Assembly: GCA_025765615.1 (NCBI GenBank)
Contig: JAIVFJ010000330.1
Coordinates: 1-63,787 of the forward strand
DNA length: 63,787 nt
Source of the DNA: Zopfochytrium polystomum
Taxonomy: Eukaryota; Chytridiomycota; Chytridiomycetes; Chytridiales; Chytridiaceae
Direction of reading: 5' to 3'
Part shown: piece by piece, positions 63,469 through 63,787 of the stretch
Position numbering within the stretch: the stretch's first letter is position 1
Layout: each line of letters opens with the position of its first letter
Translations under genes and position numbers: made by a program
The notes under the pieces: generated by a model
What the model saw: the letters and a program-made list of their open reading frames with translations, nothing else
Databases searched by the model: none
What the model was told of the DNA's origin: nothing

Positions 63469-63787
63469 AATGTACACGCAATAAAGAAATTTTCGGACAC
63501 CGAACCGCAAGCGCAGTGCGGAGAAGCGAGCGAAAGCAATGCGTACCTGGTCTTTCCCTGAAAAAAAAACAAAGACGTGAGGCTGATAACGTGCAACCTA
63601 AAAATGAAAATCCCAAAATGTCAGCAATATTCTTTACCCTATCAAGCATCCTGAAAAAATGCGTGAAAAGGCTTTAAGGCGTTATTATTGCAAAAGGGAT
63701 CAACAACAATCTGACCCACAACTCCCACAACTCCCACAAATGTCACAACTTCTCGACTGTATGTAATTAAATTTTACTTTATATACA
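63469..63787. other. Intergenic to window end, no gene seen
   Basis: AATAAAG-type signals near 63480 could serve the small secreted gene. Repeated ACTCCCACA units lie at about 63719-63738. No telomere-like repeat. Confidence 0.5.

Noticed and set aside
63700..63787. Telomere at the window end
   Set aside because: Only a few ACTCCCACA units are present, with AT-rich unique sequence after them.

Overview
The window is nuclear DNA of a eukaryote, most likely an early-diverging fungus of chytrid type. The genes are GC-rich and split by short GT-AG introns (a few GC-AG). The fungal markers are a GPI-anchored CFEM protein, a GH17 glucanase, a fungal-type S41 peptidase and a Tf1/sushi-type chromovirus. 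Two WW-rich ankyrin-like proteins and an F-box/ankyrin protein resemble families I associate with chytrids. The organism call is inference from families; nothing here names a species.

Layout. 1-7827: a tandem pair of Ty3/gypsy chromoviruses on the minus strand sharing one LTR. The left copy is cut by the window edge and the right copy is complete. The LTRs carry a dense, perfectly phased heat-shock-element array, a TATA box and a start region complementary to the primer-binding site (self-priming type). 7828-10213: gene-poor. 10214-15776: an SDR oxidoreductase, a WW/ankyrin-like protein and an unrecognised two-exon gene. 15777-16969: an AT-rich island, then a CFEM gene to 17602 and several poorly resolved minus-strand coding patches to about 22.6 kb. 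24.2-28.0 kb: an unrecognised gene and splicing factor 1/branch-point-binding protein. 29.0-35.7 kb: a GH17 glucanase, a membrane-anchored SET-like protein, an F-box/ankyrin protein and a secreted Cys-domain protein with a Lys/Ala tail. 36.3-41.7 kb: two members of a multi-pass membrane family, the first with an internal exon duplication, and a WD40 fragment between them. 42.6-48.4 kb: a peroxisomal acyl-CoA synthetase, a tRNA-Ser-like element, a Gly-rich secreted protein and an atypical glutathione peroxidase. 49.6-55.5 kb: a secreted S41 peptidase, a second WW/ankyrin-like protein and a two-repeat protein. 56.2-58.6 kb: a probable Tc1/mariner-type transposon holding a transposase and a convergent second gene. 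58.9-60.9 kb: a third multi-pass membrane paralogue. 62.8-63.5 kb: a four-exon small secreted protein with no visible ATG.

These are mostly independent housekeeping, secreted and cell-wall genes with mobile DNA between them; no operon-like co-operation is expected. Many genes contain single-base frame changes, often in homopolymers. I read most of these as uncorrected sequencing indels, not real breaks, so coordinates of multi-exon genes are my own splice reconstructions (plus or minus a base or two). The best candidates for something new are the heat-shock-element LTR, the two-gene transposon, the multi-pass membrane family and the glutathione peroxidase with altered active-site residues.
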